From Pseudoips prasinana (Eukaryota; Arthropoda; Insecta; Lepidoptera; Nolidae), in the NCBI GenBank assembly GCA_951640165.1, contig OX621250.1, positions 8,804,001 to 8,868,000 of the forward strand: a stretch of DNA of 64,000 nucleotides. The letters are read 5' to 3'. The notes under the pieces are model-generated. The model was given only the letters and a program-made list of their open reading frames with translations. It ran no database searches and was not told the DNA's origin. Shown here piece after piece: positions 1 to 13,500 of this stretch. Position numbers and translations under genes: made by a program. Positions within the stretch are counted from its first letter, which is position 1; each line of letters begins with the position of its first letter.

Positions 1-570
1 TTTTATCTAACTATATCTCATTTGGAACAACCAAAACTCATCTCACTATTATGTATACTTTGTTAAACGCCTGCAGAATTCTGTAGAGCAAACATCAAAA
101 TAAATTTTCTATTAGAATTAGGCGTTCAACTGTAAGTATTTATAAGTGGCTAGCTGGGTTAGTAGGAAGACCTCCCGAGATGTGACATAGAGATAAATGT
201 TATGATATCATACACCAAGGAAACGTCTTTTTATACAATAATAAAAGTTGGACTTAACGAGATATCAGGCCAACTTAACACAATTTTAATTTCTGTAATA
301 ACCGTATTATTACAGAAATTACAATTGTGTTAAGTTTTAAGCATTTATATATTGATATGACGTTGCAGCTCCAAAACTGACAGTTGTTATGCCAGAAATG
401 ATAGGTGGCGTTGTTCTTTCAACTTTAGGAATGCTTTTCTGTCATCTGTTCTTATATTATAATTAAATTTTGCGAAAAATTGTCATATTTATTGTAAGTT
501 GACAATAATATAGCGTTTAAATGTTAAATATTTGCTAATAGGGCAATTAAGATCCTGATAATATTCCTGA
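1..570. other. AT-rich intergenic DNA, no gene seen
   Basis: No coding pattern is visible on either strand. Apart from a hairpin at 272-336, nothing recognisable is seen. Confidence 0.5.
272..336. repeat. Near-perfect inverted repeat (hairpin)
   Basis: Arms of about 30 bases at 272-300 and 305-336 are almost exact reverse complements (aacttaacacaatt.. against ..aattgtgttaagtt) around a 4-base centre. This is probably a small MITE-like remnant. Confidence 0.6.
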
Positions 571-803
571 TAATAATATCCTGGGACATTATTCACACAC
601 GGCGACCTGATCTCAAACTAAGCAGAGCTTGTACTATGGAAACCAGATAATTGTTACTTATAATATAACTATGTACATAATAGTTTTCTTTTGCAAATAC
701 ATACTTATATAGATAATTACACCCAGACTCATGCTCATACACCCAAATGCCTATCCTGGATGTGAATTAAACCACAAGCGTTTACCAACAACGCCAACCG
801 GCC
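571..803 (-). mobile_element. SINE family 1 (tRNA-derived), divergent copy
   Basis: Read on the minus strand the family has a tRNA-like head and a 3' (ATT)n tail. The tail and middle (ctgggacattattcacac, gcttgtactatggaaacc, ttacacccagactca) match the complete copy at 54583-54844. The tRNA-like head at the right end is degraded. Confidence 0.7.
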
Positions 804-1611
804 AATAGAAGGTATTTATTGTAATTTCAACGCTTATCTAATCAAAGTTACGTCGTCCATGCGATCACTACCTGCCAGGAACATATTCTGCACCAGTGCT
901 TTAAACACCAGCTAGTCTATTATTTTACCTAGCTAAAGTTTATAAGTACTTAATCCAATTTTAAATATTTTGTCGTCACCCATTCTGGGAAAGGGTATTT
1001 TTTTTTCTAAAAAGACAACGCCCGCATTAGGGAAATCAATCTGTGCGGCGGAGGAGTTTTGGCGCCAACGCGGAAAAGGACGCATCGAGGCTATGTTTTA
1101 TTTAAAAAAACTGGTGTAAATTCGAGTTTTTATGTGTAAATATGGTGGATTTTTAGAGATAACATCTTCGACAGCGTACACAAGTGGAGGAAAGTGCGAT
1201 ATTGCCGTGAATTGTGATTTTCCGTGTTGAAACCAAAACTCCATAGAAGCCTCTAGTAATGTCTCCACTGCTTTACTGGGGTATGACTATGACTTGACTG
1301 TGACGGACGTGACGGACATGACTGACTGACTTTAAAATATAAATATTACGACTGAAGACGAGGCGGTATGGTCACAGATCTCAGCCTGCCCAACGAGGGC
1401 GAAAAAAAAATGTGTCGCGGGGTACTATACAAACATCTTAGCCGCTGCGCCACACGTGCAGTCAGTTCTCTTTGAGTGCAAATGTCGAATTTTATCCGCT
1501 AGAGGATAAAGTACCTCAATTTGAATTTAGGACATCGTGTGCACTAAGTTTGTGAATTTAATACACCATTAAACCTTTTTACCTTTTTTTTACTTTTTTA
1601 CTTACATAGAC
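804..1611. other. Intergenic DNA with SINE family 2 remnants
   Basis: Pieces at about 1010-1035 (aaagacaacgcccgcat) and 1417-1463 (ctgcgccacacgtgcagtc) match the tail and head of SINE family 2 on the minus strand, separated by about 380 bases of unrelated sequence. The rest shows nothing recognisable. Confidence 0.4.
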
Positions 1612-3365
1612 TCACGCCTGTTTCCCAGAGGGGTAGGCAGAGACAACGGATTTCCATTTGTCACGATCTTTGCATACTTCTTTTGCCTCGATTACTGTCA
1701 TTATATTCTTCATACATGCTCGCCGGTTTAGGGTACTTCTGACCTGCCCTTTCTTGAGAACATCTCCAATTTGGACAGATAATGTTCGACGTGGTCTTCC
1801 CCTTCCGGTTGTCCCATTCACACAGGCCAGGTATACTTCTTTTGTCAATCTTCTTTCATTCATCCTTTCTAAATGGCCAAACCATCTCAGCATGCCTTTT
1901 TCAATCTTTGTGACTACATCCTCTTTCACACCACAACGCTCTCTTACATCAGTATTTCGAATTCTGTCTCTCAAAGTCACACCACACATACTTCTCAGAG
2001 CTCTCATTTCCACTGCATTTATTTTACTTTCATTCTTTTTCTGCCATACCCAACTTTCACTTCAATACATTAAAGTTGGCACTAACACTCCATCGTGCAC
2101 GGCTAGTCGAGCCTTCTTTGATACTTGCCGGCTACTCATAAAGGCGTGTAGTGCCCCATTCACTCTGTTCCCCGCATTTACTCTTCTAACAATATCTTTT
2201 TCATATTTCCCATCTCTCGTAAACAAAGCTCCCAAATATACAAACTCATTCACCTGTTCGACTTTCTCTCCTCCAATCACAATATCACACGCTGTCGTGT
2301 ATTCATCCCTCTCAAATACCATTACTTTCGTCTTACCTACATTCATTTTCATCCCTTTCCTTTCAAAAGATTCATGCATACTTGTTACCATCACCTGCAA
2401 CTCGTCCGCCGATCATGCAAGTAAAACTTGATCATCAGCGTAAAGCAGACATTTGATGAGTAACTCATTCATCCTTACACCGCATTCACTTTCTTTCAAA
2501 TCTTTTAAACAGCTATCCATGAATAGGTTAAACAACCACGGTGACGCTACACATCCCTGTCTAATACCCTTTTGGATGCTAAACCACTCGGTGTATGACC
2601 CGTTAATCCTCACGCAAGCTATGGAATCCCTATAAAGAGATTTCAGTGCTTGAACAAGGTTGTCGTTCAACCCATACATGGACAGTACCGACCATAGTTC
2701 ACTCCTCAACACTCTATCGTAGGCCTTTTCTAAGTCTACGAAGGCACAGTAAACCTTTTGGTTTTTGCCCAAAAAGTTCTCTACTATGCTTCGCAGAGAA
2801 AAGACCTGATCCGTGCATCCCATTCCTTTCCGAAAACCCGCCTGTGCATCCCATATTTTCGCATCGGTTTCTTTCACAACTCTTTCAACCAATACTTTTG
2901 CTTACAACTTACTAACGACGCTGAGCAGACTAATGCACCTATAGTTTTTACAGTCTTGCCGTGAGCCTTTCCCTTTGTAAAGAGGTACGATGACAGCCTT
3001 GCACCAATCACTTGGCACTTGGCCGGTGGTAGAGCATAAATTGAAAAGGCTGCACAGCTGACTCGCTATGACGCCATGTCCAGCCTTCAGCATCTCGGAA
3101 GTTATCCTGTCATACCCTGGTGACTTACCTGATTTCTTACCCTTAATAGCTTTCACAATCTCATCCATACCAATGTCATCTTTATATTTGTTCTTGTCTA
3201 TACTTAGTGAACTACGTTCACTCTCTGTTACACCTCTTTCATACAAACTTTCAAAATACTCCTTCCAATTTTCACTATATTTCCATCTTGGTCTCGTATG
3301 GATTCCAGTTCTGAGGTTTGAGTTATGCCTCTTACTGATCTAACGGATTTCCAGAAAAACTTTTT
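1612..3365 (-). pseudogene. Decayed RTE-like LINE, reverse transcriptase and C-terminal region
   Basis: Four consecutive minus-strand reading frames (3246-2902, 2892-2413, 2400-2062, 2013-1612) together read as one reverse transcriptase. The first holds the finger region (KSPGYDRITSEML, then CKNYRCISLLSVVSKL). The second holds the A box (AFVDLEKAYDR), the B box (GIRQGCVASPWLFN) and the C box (LLYADDQVL). Then come thumb and C-terminal parts with the usual LRWFGHLERM motif. Stops or frameshifts between the pieces, and the lack of an endonuclease domain, mark a 5'-truncated dead copy. The clade is assigned from overall look (RTE-like) and is less certain than the RT identity. Confidence 0.85.
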
Positions 3366-3765
3366 TACTTATCTTTCCTAAATTCAACATCGGTTCGATC
3401 CTGGGTATTTTGAAAATGTAGAATTTAAATAAATGAATACACAATATATTTAGAGATTTAATTTAATTATTATATGAAGTGCGTGTGTTATCATTATATT
3501 CACTCTGTTATTATACAACATAATAGGAACTTAATTGTTTACTTATTGTATAGGTATACCTAGTATAGGAGACAGTGACACGAAAACTGATATCATGATG
3601 ATGAACAAGTTTCTGTCCCAGTGCTCAAATTTCGGACGAAATCTTTTAAGAATTTCACGAGCATAAAAATAGTGTTCTATTTCTAAAAAAGTATATTTAT
3701 CTTTCATGTCGGCCATGTTTCTAGAAAACAAAGCCGATAGATAATACCTACATCCTCCGGAAGGA
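3366..3765. other. AT-rich intergenic DNA
   Basis: Nothing recognisable. The 62-codon minus-strand frame here has no family features. Confidence 0.4.
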
Positions 3766-3960
3766 TGTTAGCAAGGGAATTCTAAATTTGAGCTGCTGAC
3801 GTGTATCGTTCGTAGCCTAACGCAGAGCGCCTACCCCGGATTGGTAGATGGTGCAGGTTCGACACCCGCCGGACGATCAAATTTATTATTTCCCATTTTT
3901 GAGATTAGATAAACGCTTTGCATTGCGAATAATTCTATAAAATTCAAATATTTATCTTTA
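3766..3960 (+). repeat. Short interspersed repeat with tRNA-like B box
   Basis: The segment with cgtagcctaacgcagagcgc and the B-box-like ggttcgacacc is repeated in reverse orientation at 50815-50935. Two dispersed copies and a pol III-like box suggest a low-copy SINE or tRNA-related repeat. Confidence 0.5.
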
Positions 3961-4167
3961 ATGAGTAGGCATAGATAAATATAACAACGGCCTATCTTTT
4001 GGTAAAGTTATAGACTTTAGTTAAAACATTTCTAATTAATAAGAATGTGGGAAAAATTTAGGAGTTAACTCCAACGGTTATATTTTTAAGTTAAAATTAC
4101 TTAAAATTCTGTGTGAAAAAGTGAAAACCTGGACACAAAATTACTAATTTCAATGTCAAGAAATATA

Positions 4168-4312
4168 AAAAAAAAGGATTCCTACTGAGTATTCTGGTAG
4201 TGTTTCTCAGTAGCTGCCCGAGTACTTCACAGTAGAGTTAAAGAAAGAAATACGATTCGACGCAAATGTAGATAATATTATTTTAACTGAATAAAATAAT
4301 TTTTATTTATTA
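4168..4312 (+). repeat. LINE 3'-end family fragment (ggattcctactgag family)
   Basis: This matches 17053-17128 plus 17697-17760, and 25365-25500. All share ggattcctactgag, a tcagtagctgcc-like centre, an attccac/cgac..aaatgtag block and an aataaataatttttga end. It looks like the 3' UTR of a LINE. The source element is not in this window. Confidence 0.5.
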
Positions 4313-6825
4313 TCGAAAAGATTATTGGACATGGAATCAGTTTTCGTTCTGTTGTCCCTACACACTGTTAAACTAACTATAAGTAGATACATAGTAATAA
4401 CATAAATGAATTTTTAATTAAATTCATCTATTCTAATAAAATAAATGCAGTAAATTAATACATTTAAAGCCGAATTAGAAAAAGAAATGGATAAGGAAGT
4501 CTAGTTTATGAAATCAAATGACATACGTAATGTTAGTCGAAAATGAACAACTTAATGATTTTTTTACATAATTAAGGTCAGTTATGAATAAATCTTAATT
4601 TAGATTAACTTATTACTTTTATCTAATATTCACTTCTTAAATGCGATTTGTTCATTAATACCGCCCTAAGTAGGTATCTGACCGACTGAATTATTGGTGT
4701 CGTTAATCCAGAATTTTAGAATATTACATCTTTTTCTGATGAGACTAACAAAATAATTTTCTACTTACAGAATTCTATCCATTCTAAAAGTGCCTCTTAA
4801 AATTATTTTATGAAAATATTTACAGTATTAATACAAATAATATTTATTTAATATCATTTATTGGAGTGGTGACTGACAACCGGCAACAAATTTACAATTG
4901 TTTCCTTCACTGCTGTTGGGCCATCGTTACTAAGGATGATCAATTTTTAGCGGAAAAGTAAAGGAAAACATGTTTAGTGCGCAATTAATAGGTACCAGCT
5001 TCAAGATAGGTATTATACTCAGGCTGGTGGATTTTAACTTCCTAAGGACATACCGAGATATGTAAAGAGAAGTGTTGGCAAATATTTGGAAAGTTGCTGG
5101 ACAGATTTGGACGTGTGCAGGAATATATACCGCTAAGGGTGGAGGCGCTAAAAATGATTATGATGATATCAAAGACTTGTGAGATTAGCTGTAGCGCACT
5201 TTTTATTAAATAAATAAAATCTTCAAGAATATGTTAATATGTGTTATTACTATTTGTCTAGCAAGGTTGAAAGCTTTTAGTAGCCCTAGTCAAGAAGTGT
5301 GCAGTGTAACACGTGCCTTCAAATTTACTTAAAGCAGTTGGTCCGGTGTCAGAGCTCACTCCACTAAATTATAGACTATAATTAAACTTACAGATATTGG
5401 TGTATCTCAGAAGAAGTTGCGAGGTTATAAATAGTATAGGTACTTTTCGTTTGAAATTGCAAAATAATTTTATGCGTTTAATTAGCTACTACTAATACTG
5501 TTACCAAAGGTAAATTTTAGTATGTGTATACAAGTAAATACGTATTTAATAAGCAAAAGAAAACATTCTTTACAGTATCTAAAATAACAAACGGCTAGGA
5601 TGTTCCCTTGCAGAACCCATAAATAATTCAGAGACACAGAGCCTATAAATAATTGAACTCTTTTTTTTTATTAATTTGTCATGATGGGAGTAAATTATTT
5701 TGGTTGTCGTTGCTTTCCATTGATTTTTTTTTAATAATAAACCGTTACTGCATTATTTTCAGTTTTTATTTATGTGCCACTATAACTCCCGCATCAGTTC
5801 TCAACAATAATGGCGACCCTCGCTATAAGGCATATTCTATATGCGCATACTACACCCGGCTATGGCAACTAAAAAAATTGTGTAATTTTACAAGTCATTT
5901 TCTAACTAATAGCAGATAGCGCAGATAACGTAAAACGTATCTGTGTTATGCCGTTTGGTTTACTCTTACATTAACTATCAATTCCAGCTATCCACTCATC
6001 TCCATCGCAATAGACCCCGGCCTGGCCGGGACATTTAAAGGAGGTGCTTAAAAGCAATTTGCAATATAGTTGCTGCAATGTAGTTGCTGCAATTATTATG
6101 TAGTTTATGCATATATTTAATACTCTACGTACGTAAGCTTTTGTTTAGTCAGTTCTTGTATTCAGTTCTTCTTGTGACAGTTCTAATATAGAACGTAAAC
6201 TTTTGTTTAGTCAGTTCTTGGATTATTACGCAGCTTGTATACATGTGAAATGACTTAATTTTGTCACAATTGTTGCGAATAAATCAATTTATTTGTCGTA
6301 AAACAGTAAGTTTTACTATTTATGCGTTCTCTGAAAAGCTTTTACATTGTCACTGGGATGGAAGAGACTACTTAATACTGACACTTAAAAATCGGCTTTT
6401 ATAGTATAGCAAGTAAATAGGTATTATTCAGTACATACCAAAATCGCACTATTAGAGCAATGGCAGCGGTTATATGTTAAATGAAAAAAGATTGCCATAA
6501 TTGTTGTAAATAAATAGATTTATCTGTAGGAAAGCCGTAACTAAAATTATTAAAACTTTTATTTATCCTTACAAAAGCATTTACATTGACCACCCCACTT
6601 AATACTTAGGTAGGTACAGTTGTTAAGTACAATTAGTTATTTATTAAAAATACTATTACAAACCGCGATTACCAAATAAAGCATACAATGTGGCTATCAT
6701 TTTTTTATTACATTAAATATATCTATCCACATTTCCACAATAAAGTATCTCAATATGTTCGTGAGATTAAGACAAATTAAGTAATTTTTATCGTTCACAG
6801 TAGTAAAATTGCTGATATACCTAGA
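4313..6825. other. Intergenic DNA, no gene seen
   Basis: Mostly AT-rich unique-looking sequence. Around 6130-6560 there is an old local duplication (gtttagtcagttcttg twice; a cacaattgttgcgaataaat block again near 6495). A tggcgaccct at 5811 follows a possible LTR-like end but has no partner. No coding region is supported. Confidence 0.4.
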
Positions 6826-7092
6826 GTACAGACGCCAACACATCCAGCTACCCCTAATTTCAAACCCTAAATTCTGTCAAATTTATTTTATAGATTATCA
6901 ACTTTATCACAAAACCATAAGGTTCACTTTCAATTGGGGTATTTTGACGGATGGGGGTAGCTTAATGTGCTGGCGTCACATCAAACTACAGAAATCTGTC
7001 AAGTTTCCCCAATTTGAAACTTATGTTTTTGTGATAAAGATGAAAGTCTATAAAAGAAAACACATTGGGGTAGCTGGAGGTCCTGGCGTATA
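6826..7092. mobile_element. MITE, inverted dimer
   Basis: The left unit starts gtacagacgccaacacatcc and runs to the inner inverted end at ggtagcttaatgtgctggcg. A second copy in opposite orientation follows, ending near ggggtagctggaggtcctgg. A single unit of the same family with clear terminal inverted repeats is at 50958-51098. No coding capacity. Confidence 0.65.
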
Positions 7093-7401
7093 TTAGCAGT
7101 AGAAAGGTTAACAGTTCCTTATTCATAAAATTTACTAACATAAATATTCAGTCATTTGACGAACTGATCACAACCGCTGGTTTTTAGTTTAGAGTGCAAC
7201 CGCAGCACTGCAGCGGCGCTGTGAAGCAACTCGTGACTAAGAATATGATGGAACTAATGATCTAATAGTGTGACACCGAAACTGCCTTCAAAATATCCCA
7301 AATAATGTTACTGTACTTAATCTTATTTCACAGCAAAACAGTACAACGCTCCTTTAATCTGGTGACAATTGTTTTACGTTACAAAACAGACGGCAAAGGT
7401 G
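7093..7401 (-). other. Probable 3' untranslated region of nord
   Basis: This lies directly after the nord stop codon. An ATTAAA on the minus strand at 7353-7358 is a possible but very close poly(A) signal; an AATAAA at 6882-6887 lies inside the MITE dimer. The true transcript end cannot be fixed from sequence alone. Confidence 0.35.
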
Positions 7402-7543
7402 TTACTCCTCCAAACATGAAGCTTTAGTATCTACATACAACAAGTTGTATGGGACTGCATTTCCTTTATTTGAAGCCATCACTTGAACAGCATATTTCCG
7501 CCCTGGTTTCAGACCGACAATTTTCTGCATTATTACTCTGGTT
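7402..7543 (-). CDS. nord: nord coding exon 12 (C-terminus and stop)
   Basis: Acceptor gctttttttttcag; enters in phase 2. Encodes TRVIMQKIVGLKPGRKYAVQ.., then VDTKASCLEE and TAA at 7404-7402. The GLKPGxxYxVQV motif is the typical Fn3 F-strand of NDNF. Confidence 0.9.
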
Positions 7544-10500
7544 CTGAAAAAAAAAGCATACAATTTGGCTTTAACATTGTGATACCTATATAGTAGAAAT
7601 GCGACGAATTTGGTTTGAACTTCGGCCGAAGATTCCGTGAAAATAAACAATTCGCCCGAATGCCGGTTCTCTAATTGAAAATTTTGTGTCATTGTTGAAA
7701 ATAAATGAAATTTAATAAATAAATGAACATATTTTAATGCCGGAATGCCTAGTTTTTGAAACAAAATCGTCATTTTTTAAAATGCATTTTATGAATTGTA
7801 ATGAAGATCCTTGTTAGAATTTTAACGTCTATTTAATTTACACATATGTTTTAATGTGTTTCAGACTATTAAATTAAGAAAACCAAACCTATACCATTTA
7901 CCTACATACGTTTACTGCGTATACGATTTTATATATCCTAAATAAGAGAAAATAAGCCATCATAGCCAAGAAATTACCCGAAAACAAGTTCGGAAAATCT
8001 CCTAAATATAGGCTATTAGGAAAAAATTACGTAAGTACCAAATCTGATACCAAGGGGGAAAGCAAGGACATAAGGAACTAATATTAATTAAATACAAACA
8101 GAATTAGCATACTTACGATTGTTGACTATTGTTTATGCACTGGCCTTTTGCAGAAGACTTCTTAGAAGACCAACACGCATTTGTTTCGCCGTTCACAATT
8201 TCCCGGGCTACTATGCAATATCTAAAACAAAAGTATTAAATTTATAAATCTAATGCTTATTACACTATATAGGCGTCCCTGACAAAACTTTTACCGAAAG
8301 ATGCAAGCTACATGGCAGTGGAATAAGAGCATTCCACTTAATCGTGGTCTAAACTAGACAAGTTCAGATCGTAAACCAGTCAAACGCATCAATCAAACCA
8401 CACTTCAAAATCTTAGTAAATTATGCTACGGAAATTTTCCCGAATTAAATCCAAGGTGACGTGGACACAATATTTAAAAGAGCGCCAAAAAACAAGTGAC
8501 AAATACATGAAACATTCTGCATTTTCAATACCAAGAGTTCCAATTTTAAATGTCGTAATTAGTTTTTAAATATTGATAATGAAAGTGGCTAGTTCCGCAT
8601 TTTTTTAAATGTTTACTACTCTTAAGTTATGTTTAGCTTTTCAAAACAATGATTTTATGTAAATATTTAGTTAAAAAAATATAAGAGTATATTTTACCTA
8701 ATAACGTCAGTTGCATTGTGTGTGGCGGGTAGAAATGCAACATCTACTGACCGACACGACCTCCTTGGTCGAATCTCTCTGACATTAGCGCCATCTTCCG
8801 ACAGCTCTGGAGTATTTACACCCCATCTTGTAGTTGACGCAGTTATCTGAAATAATAAAAACTTGGTGAGCTCGTATTGACTAGTTCTTTTCACAGGTCC
8901 TGGAAATTGGGCTGTATGACAGGCCCATTCTGTGAAGATGCCCGTTAATGCGTCTTAAGTTGTTTTCTTCTGCAGCTGCATGGAGTTTTGGTCCAGCTCT
9001 TGTTTACATCTTTTGGGAATTTTCTAGTTGTAAAGTCTTCGATTATTCTTCATAGTTAGATGTGTCTTGAAGTAGATGTTTTTTTTAAGTTTTGCTCGTC
9101 TCGTGCTTGGTCAGGTACTCGACAAGTTTTACTTTGTTTTGCTTACCAAGTTTACTAAGTAGTAATATAGTTTTGAACAAGCTTTGAGTCAGTTTGACTT
9201 TGAGTACATTTTGTGATAAGTGAGAATGTTTCTGTCTGAAACACTGATTTTACCCATGAAAGGCCAGTTCAGGCAGTAAAGCATGGGCTTATATACAAAG
9301 TGGAAGGTTCTTAGAATTTTGTACACTAATGATCTCCAAATAGATTTCTTAAGAATCCTACACTATTAATGTTAGAAGTCCTTTATGTATATTACCTCAA
9401 CACCTACTGCATTATCTCTATCCCGTCTGCTCGGGACCACTTTGATGACGTATCGGATCTTGGTTTCTTCGGAGCTGGAGTCGAATTGTATAGACCCTTC
9501 ATCACTCGTCTCTTGAATTGAAGACGATCCTATCGGTGTCGGCACGAAGAACTTCGAATGAGGATCTATGAAAATTTAATTATTCGGTGAGCGAATCAAT
9601 ACATCATCATCATTATAATAGCAGTAGAAAGATGTTCACGGCTGGACAAAGGTTTCCCCCAAAGATCTCCACAATTGCCTGTCCGCAGTCTTTTTTTTTA
9701 ACGCTCTTTACGTTGTGACTTGTGAGCCCTTGACTTTTCATCATCATCATATCAGCCGAAAGACGTCCACTGCTGGACAAAGGCCTCCCCCAAAGATCTC
9801 CACAATTGCCGGTCTTGCGCTATCCGCATCCAGCGATTTCCAGCGACCCGCACAAGATCATCGGTCCATCTTGTAGGGGGCCTGCCCACGCTGCGTCTTC
9901 CGGTTCGTGGTCGCCACTCGAGAACCTTTCTGCCCCAACGGCCGTCGGCTCTACGAGCTATGTGCCCTGCCCACTGCCACTTCAGCTTGGCAATTCTTCG
10001 GGCTATGTCGGTGACTTTGGTTCGCCTGCGGATTTCGACATTTCTGATGCGATCCCGCAGGGAAACTCCGAGCATAGCTCTCTCCATTGCTCTTTGGGTG
10101 ACCTTGAGCCTTCTAATAAGGCCCATAGTGAGCGACCACGTCTCTGTTCCGTATGTCATCACTGGCAACACACACTGGTCGAAGACTTTCGACTTGAGAC
10201 ACTGCGGTATTTTGGACGAGAAGATGTTACGTAGCTTCCCGAACGCTGCCCATCCGAGTTGGATTCTACGATTGACCTCCTTCTCGAAGTTGGACCTACC
10301 TAGTTGGATGGTCTGTCCTAGGTAAATATAGTTCTCTACAACTTCGAGTGCAGAGTCACCAACTTTCAATTGAGTGGGTGTAACATGGACGTTTGACATG
10401 ATTTTCGTCTTATCCATGTTCATTTTCAGACCCACTTGTTGAGAGACTCTGCTGAGGTCATCGAGCATTGTACCGAGGTCTTCCATGGTCTCAGCCATGA

Positions 10501-13500
10501 CTACGATATCATCGGCAAATCGAAGGTGAGTGATGTACTCGCCATTGACATTGATGCCAAAGCCTTTCCAGTCCAGAAGCTTGAAGACGTCTTCCAATGC
10601 AGCGGTGAACAGTTTCGGAGATATAACATCTCCCTGTCTCACGCCTCGCTGCAAGTGGATAGGTTTCGAGATCTGGTCCTGGAGTCGCACTGACATAGTG
10701 GCGTTTTCATACAAACACTTTATCACCTCGATATACCGGTAGTCAATTTGGCACCTTATGAGAGACCTCAGCACGGCCCATGTTTCGATAGAATCAAAGG
10801 CTTTCTCATAGTCCACAAACGCTAAGCACAGTGGTTTGTTATACTCTTCGGTCTTCTGTATAACTTGCCGCAGCGTATGTATGTGGTCTATGGTGCTAAA
10901 GCCTTTTCGGAAACCGGCTTGTTCGGGAGGCTGGAAGTCGTCAAACCTGCGCGCGAGACGGTTCGTAACGACCCTCGAAAACAACTTGTAAACATGGCTC
11001 AGCAGTGTGATGGGTCTATAATTCTTCAATAGGGTTTTGTCGCCCTTTTTGAAGAAGAGCACCACCACACTTCTGTGCCATGCTTGTGGCGTTTGACCAT
11101 CTAGTATGACGGAGTTAAATAACTTCTGAAGGGCCCGTAGGATTGGTGTACCACTCGCCTTCAGAAGCTCTGCTGTGACTCCATCATCACCAGGCGCCTT
11201 GTTGTTCTTGAGTTGTTTGAGAGCCATTCTAATCTCGTACAGGCTGACGTCCGGGATGTCTTCGGTGTAATGTCGGGTTAGTCGTGCTCTGGGATCTGAG
11301 GCATGACTTTTGACAGGTGGCTGTGTTGTCGTATATAACTGCCCGTAGAACTTCTCGATCTCTCCCAGCAACTCAGGTTTAGACGTGACGATTCTACCAT
11401 CCTCAGTCTTCAGCTTCGTCAGTTGGCTCTGTCCAACAGACAGAGCTCTTGCGAACACTTTAGAGCCTTTGTTTCGCTCGATGGCCTCTTTAATACTAAT
11501 TGTATTAAATTGCCGCGTGTCGCGAGTCAAAGACTTTGAGATCTGTCTGTTGAGCTGCCGATATCTGGTAGCATCATCTGAGGATGTCAGAACCATTTTC
11601 CGTCTATCTTCCATAAGTTGCAGGGTAAAGTGAGACATCTTTTTAGTTCTGTTTGTACGGCGGGCCTTGAAGACCTTAGACCCAGCCGTATGGACAGCTT
11701 CTACGAGCCTGTCATAGTATGAGTCCACTTCCTCGCAGTCTGCTAGGCATTCGAAACGGTTTTGCAGTTCGAGCTGAAATGGTTCGGGGTTTTGGACGTG
11801 GATAGGTAAAGGTCGGAGCGTAGACTTTATCAGTCGGGACCTCTGGAGTTTGACATTAAGGTTCAATGAGCCTCTGACCAGTCTGTGATCGCTCCCGGTT
11901 TTAACCGCATTGATCACGGAGACATCATTGAACATCTGTCGTCTCGTCGACAAGATAAAGTCTATCTCATTTTTAGTACTTGACTTTTAGAAATATGGAA
12001 TTCTATTTTTTTTTTTAAAAGACAATGCCGGCACTGTGGAATTTATACCCTGTGTCCGCGACACAGGGTATAAATTCCACAGTGCCGGCACCGGGTACTT
12101 TACAAACATATAATAGACGGACACAAATTACACCCAGACGCAGAACGACTATTTATGGGCCACACAAATAGTTGCCCGACGCGGGACTCGAACCCGCGAC
12201 ACGAAGCGGCGAGGCGACTGTCTTAGCCGTTGCGCCATACGTGTAGTCAAGTCAGTCTAGTCTTGCGCTATCCAGTCCAGTGGACACGAGACAACAAGAC
12301 TGTTTTTAAGAAATGCCCTGTCCTTTTCATAACAACTGTGTTAGATAGAAATGGAATTATACTAAAATTAGTGTGTATTGCATAGAGTCGGGGGCAGTAC
12401 CTATCTTCCTAGCCATGTAGAGTCGTTTCCCTCTGACGAGCACCTCAACGTCGACAGCTCCGCCACAGGTAGATACCGTTAGCCATATACCGCCACCAGT
12501 TCCAACTGTCACCTAGAAAGACAGGAAAACCTCATTAATAATAAAAAAAACTCGAGAGGTGTCAAAGAACACCAGGATGGAACGAAGTTATTTCTTATTG
12601 TTTATTATGTACAAAAAACCTGTATACACTCAACAAAAATAATCGTCGCGACACCACACTGTTCAATGCGAAATAGAAGTGAAAATATCTGGCTTGCTTT
12701 CTATAAGAGAGAGAGAGAGAGACAGACAGAGAAACATGCGCAGGCCGCACAGCTGCAAAAAGTGTCGTGACAACTTTTCGTAAGATTTTTTTCCGTCTAG
12801 CCCCCTTTCACAACGCACGATAAGGACTTCGTTCCAATAATAATATCCTGGGTGGGACATTATTCACACACGGCCATCAGATCTTAAAAGAAGCTATTGA
12901 TGGCACTTAAATCGTAACATAGATGGCGCTGTCGGCACCGGAAGTCGTTGCAATTGGTGGAAATACAAAGGGAAGTATACAACGCACTCTAACAGATGTG
13001 TATCGTCACATTCCGATAGTAATAATATTTATTTAAACTTTAATAGTATAATTTTACAAAAAAATATACAACGCCTCCTTTCAGCATATACCGAATTACG
13101 CAGTAGTAACAGTTTTTATGTAATAGGGTAGAGCTACCTAAGAGTGCGCATTACCAAAGAGTACGCAATGTTCCATTTTGGTAGTAAAGTTTACCGTATG
13201 GCAACACTATGACTATTGTCAGCTTCAATTTGACGTGAAATGTCAGTAGACACATTTTCAAGTCGGGGAGGTAAGTGTTAAAATTTTAAGGTTTTTAATA
13301 CATTTGATCTAATTTTCTAACAACTTTGAAGACCTATTAGAGGATTCGTGTGAATGCTCCACCGGAGAATGTTGGTTATTCTTGGAATGTGATTCATATA
13401 TTTTGCTTTAAAGTTAGGTTATGTGTGATGTTTTTTACAATGTTATAACTGTAATGGTTGATAGCAGATCTGACGCAAATCGTAAGAGTGCGCACCCAAA

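Noticed and set aside
1658..2431. 257-codon plus-strand frame
   Set aside because: Antisense to the decayed LINE RT; composition rich in Ser/Phe/Thr as expected from reversed codons.
5640..5830. LTR end followed by tggcgaccct primer-binding-like site
   Set aside because: No second LTR, no gag/pol remnants and no duplication; the match is too short to support an LTR element.
9806..10693. Plus-strand open frames of 85-142 codons
   Set aside because: They are antisense shadows of the RTE reverse transcriptase, whose motifs are unambiguous on the minus strand.
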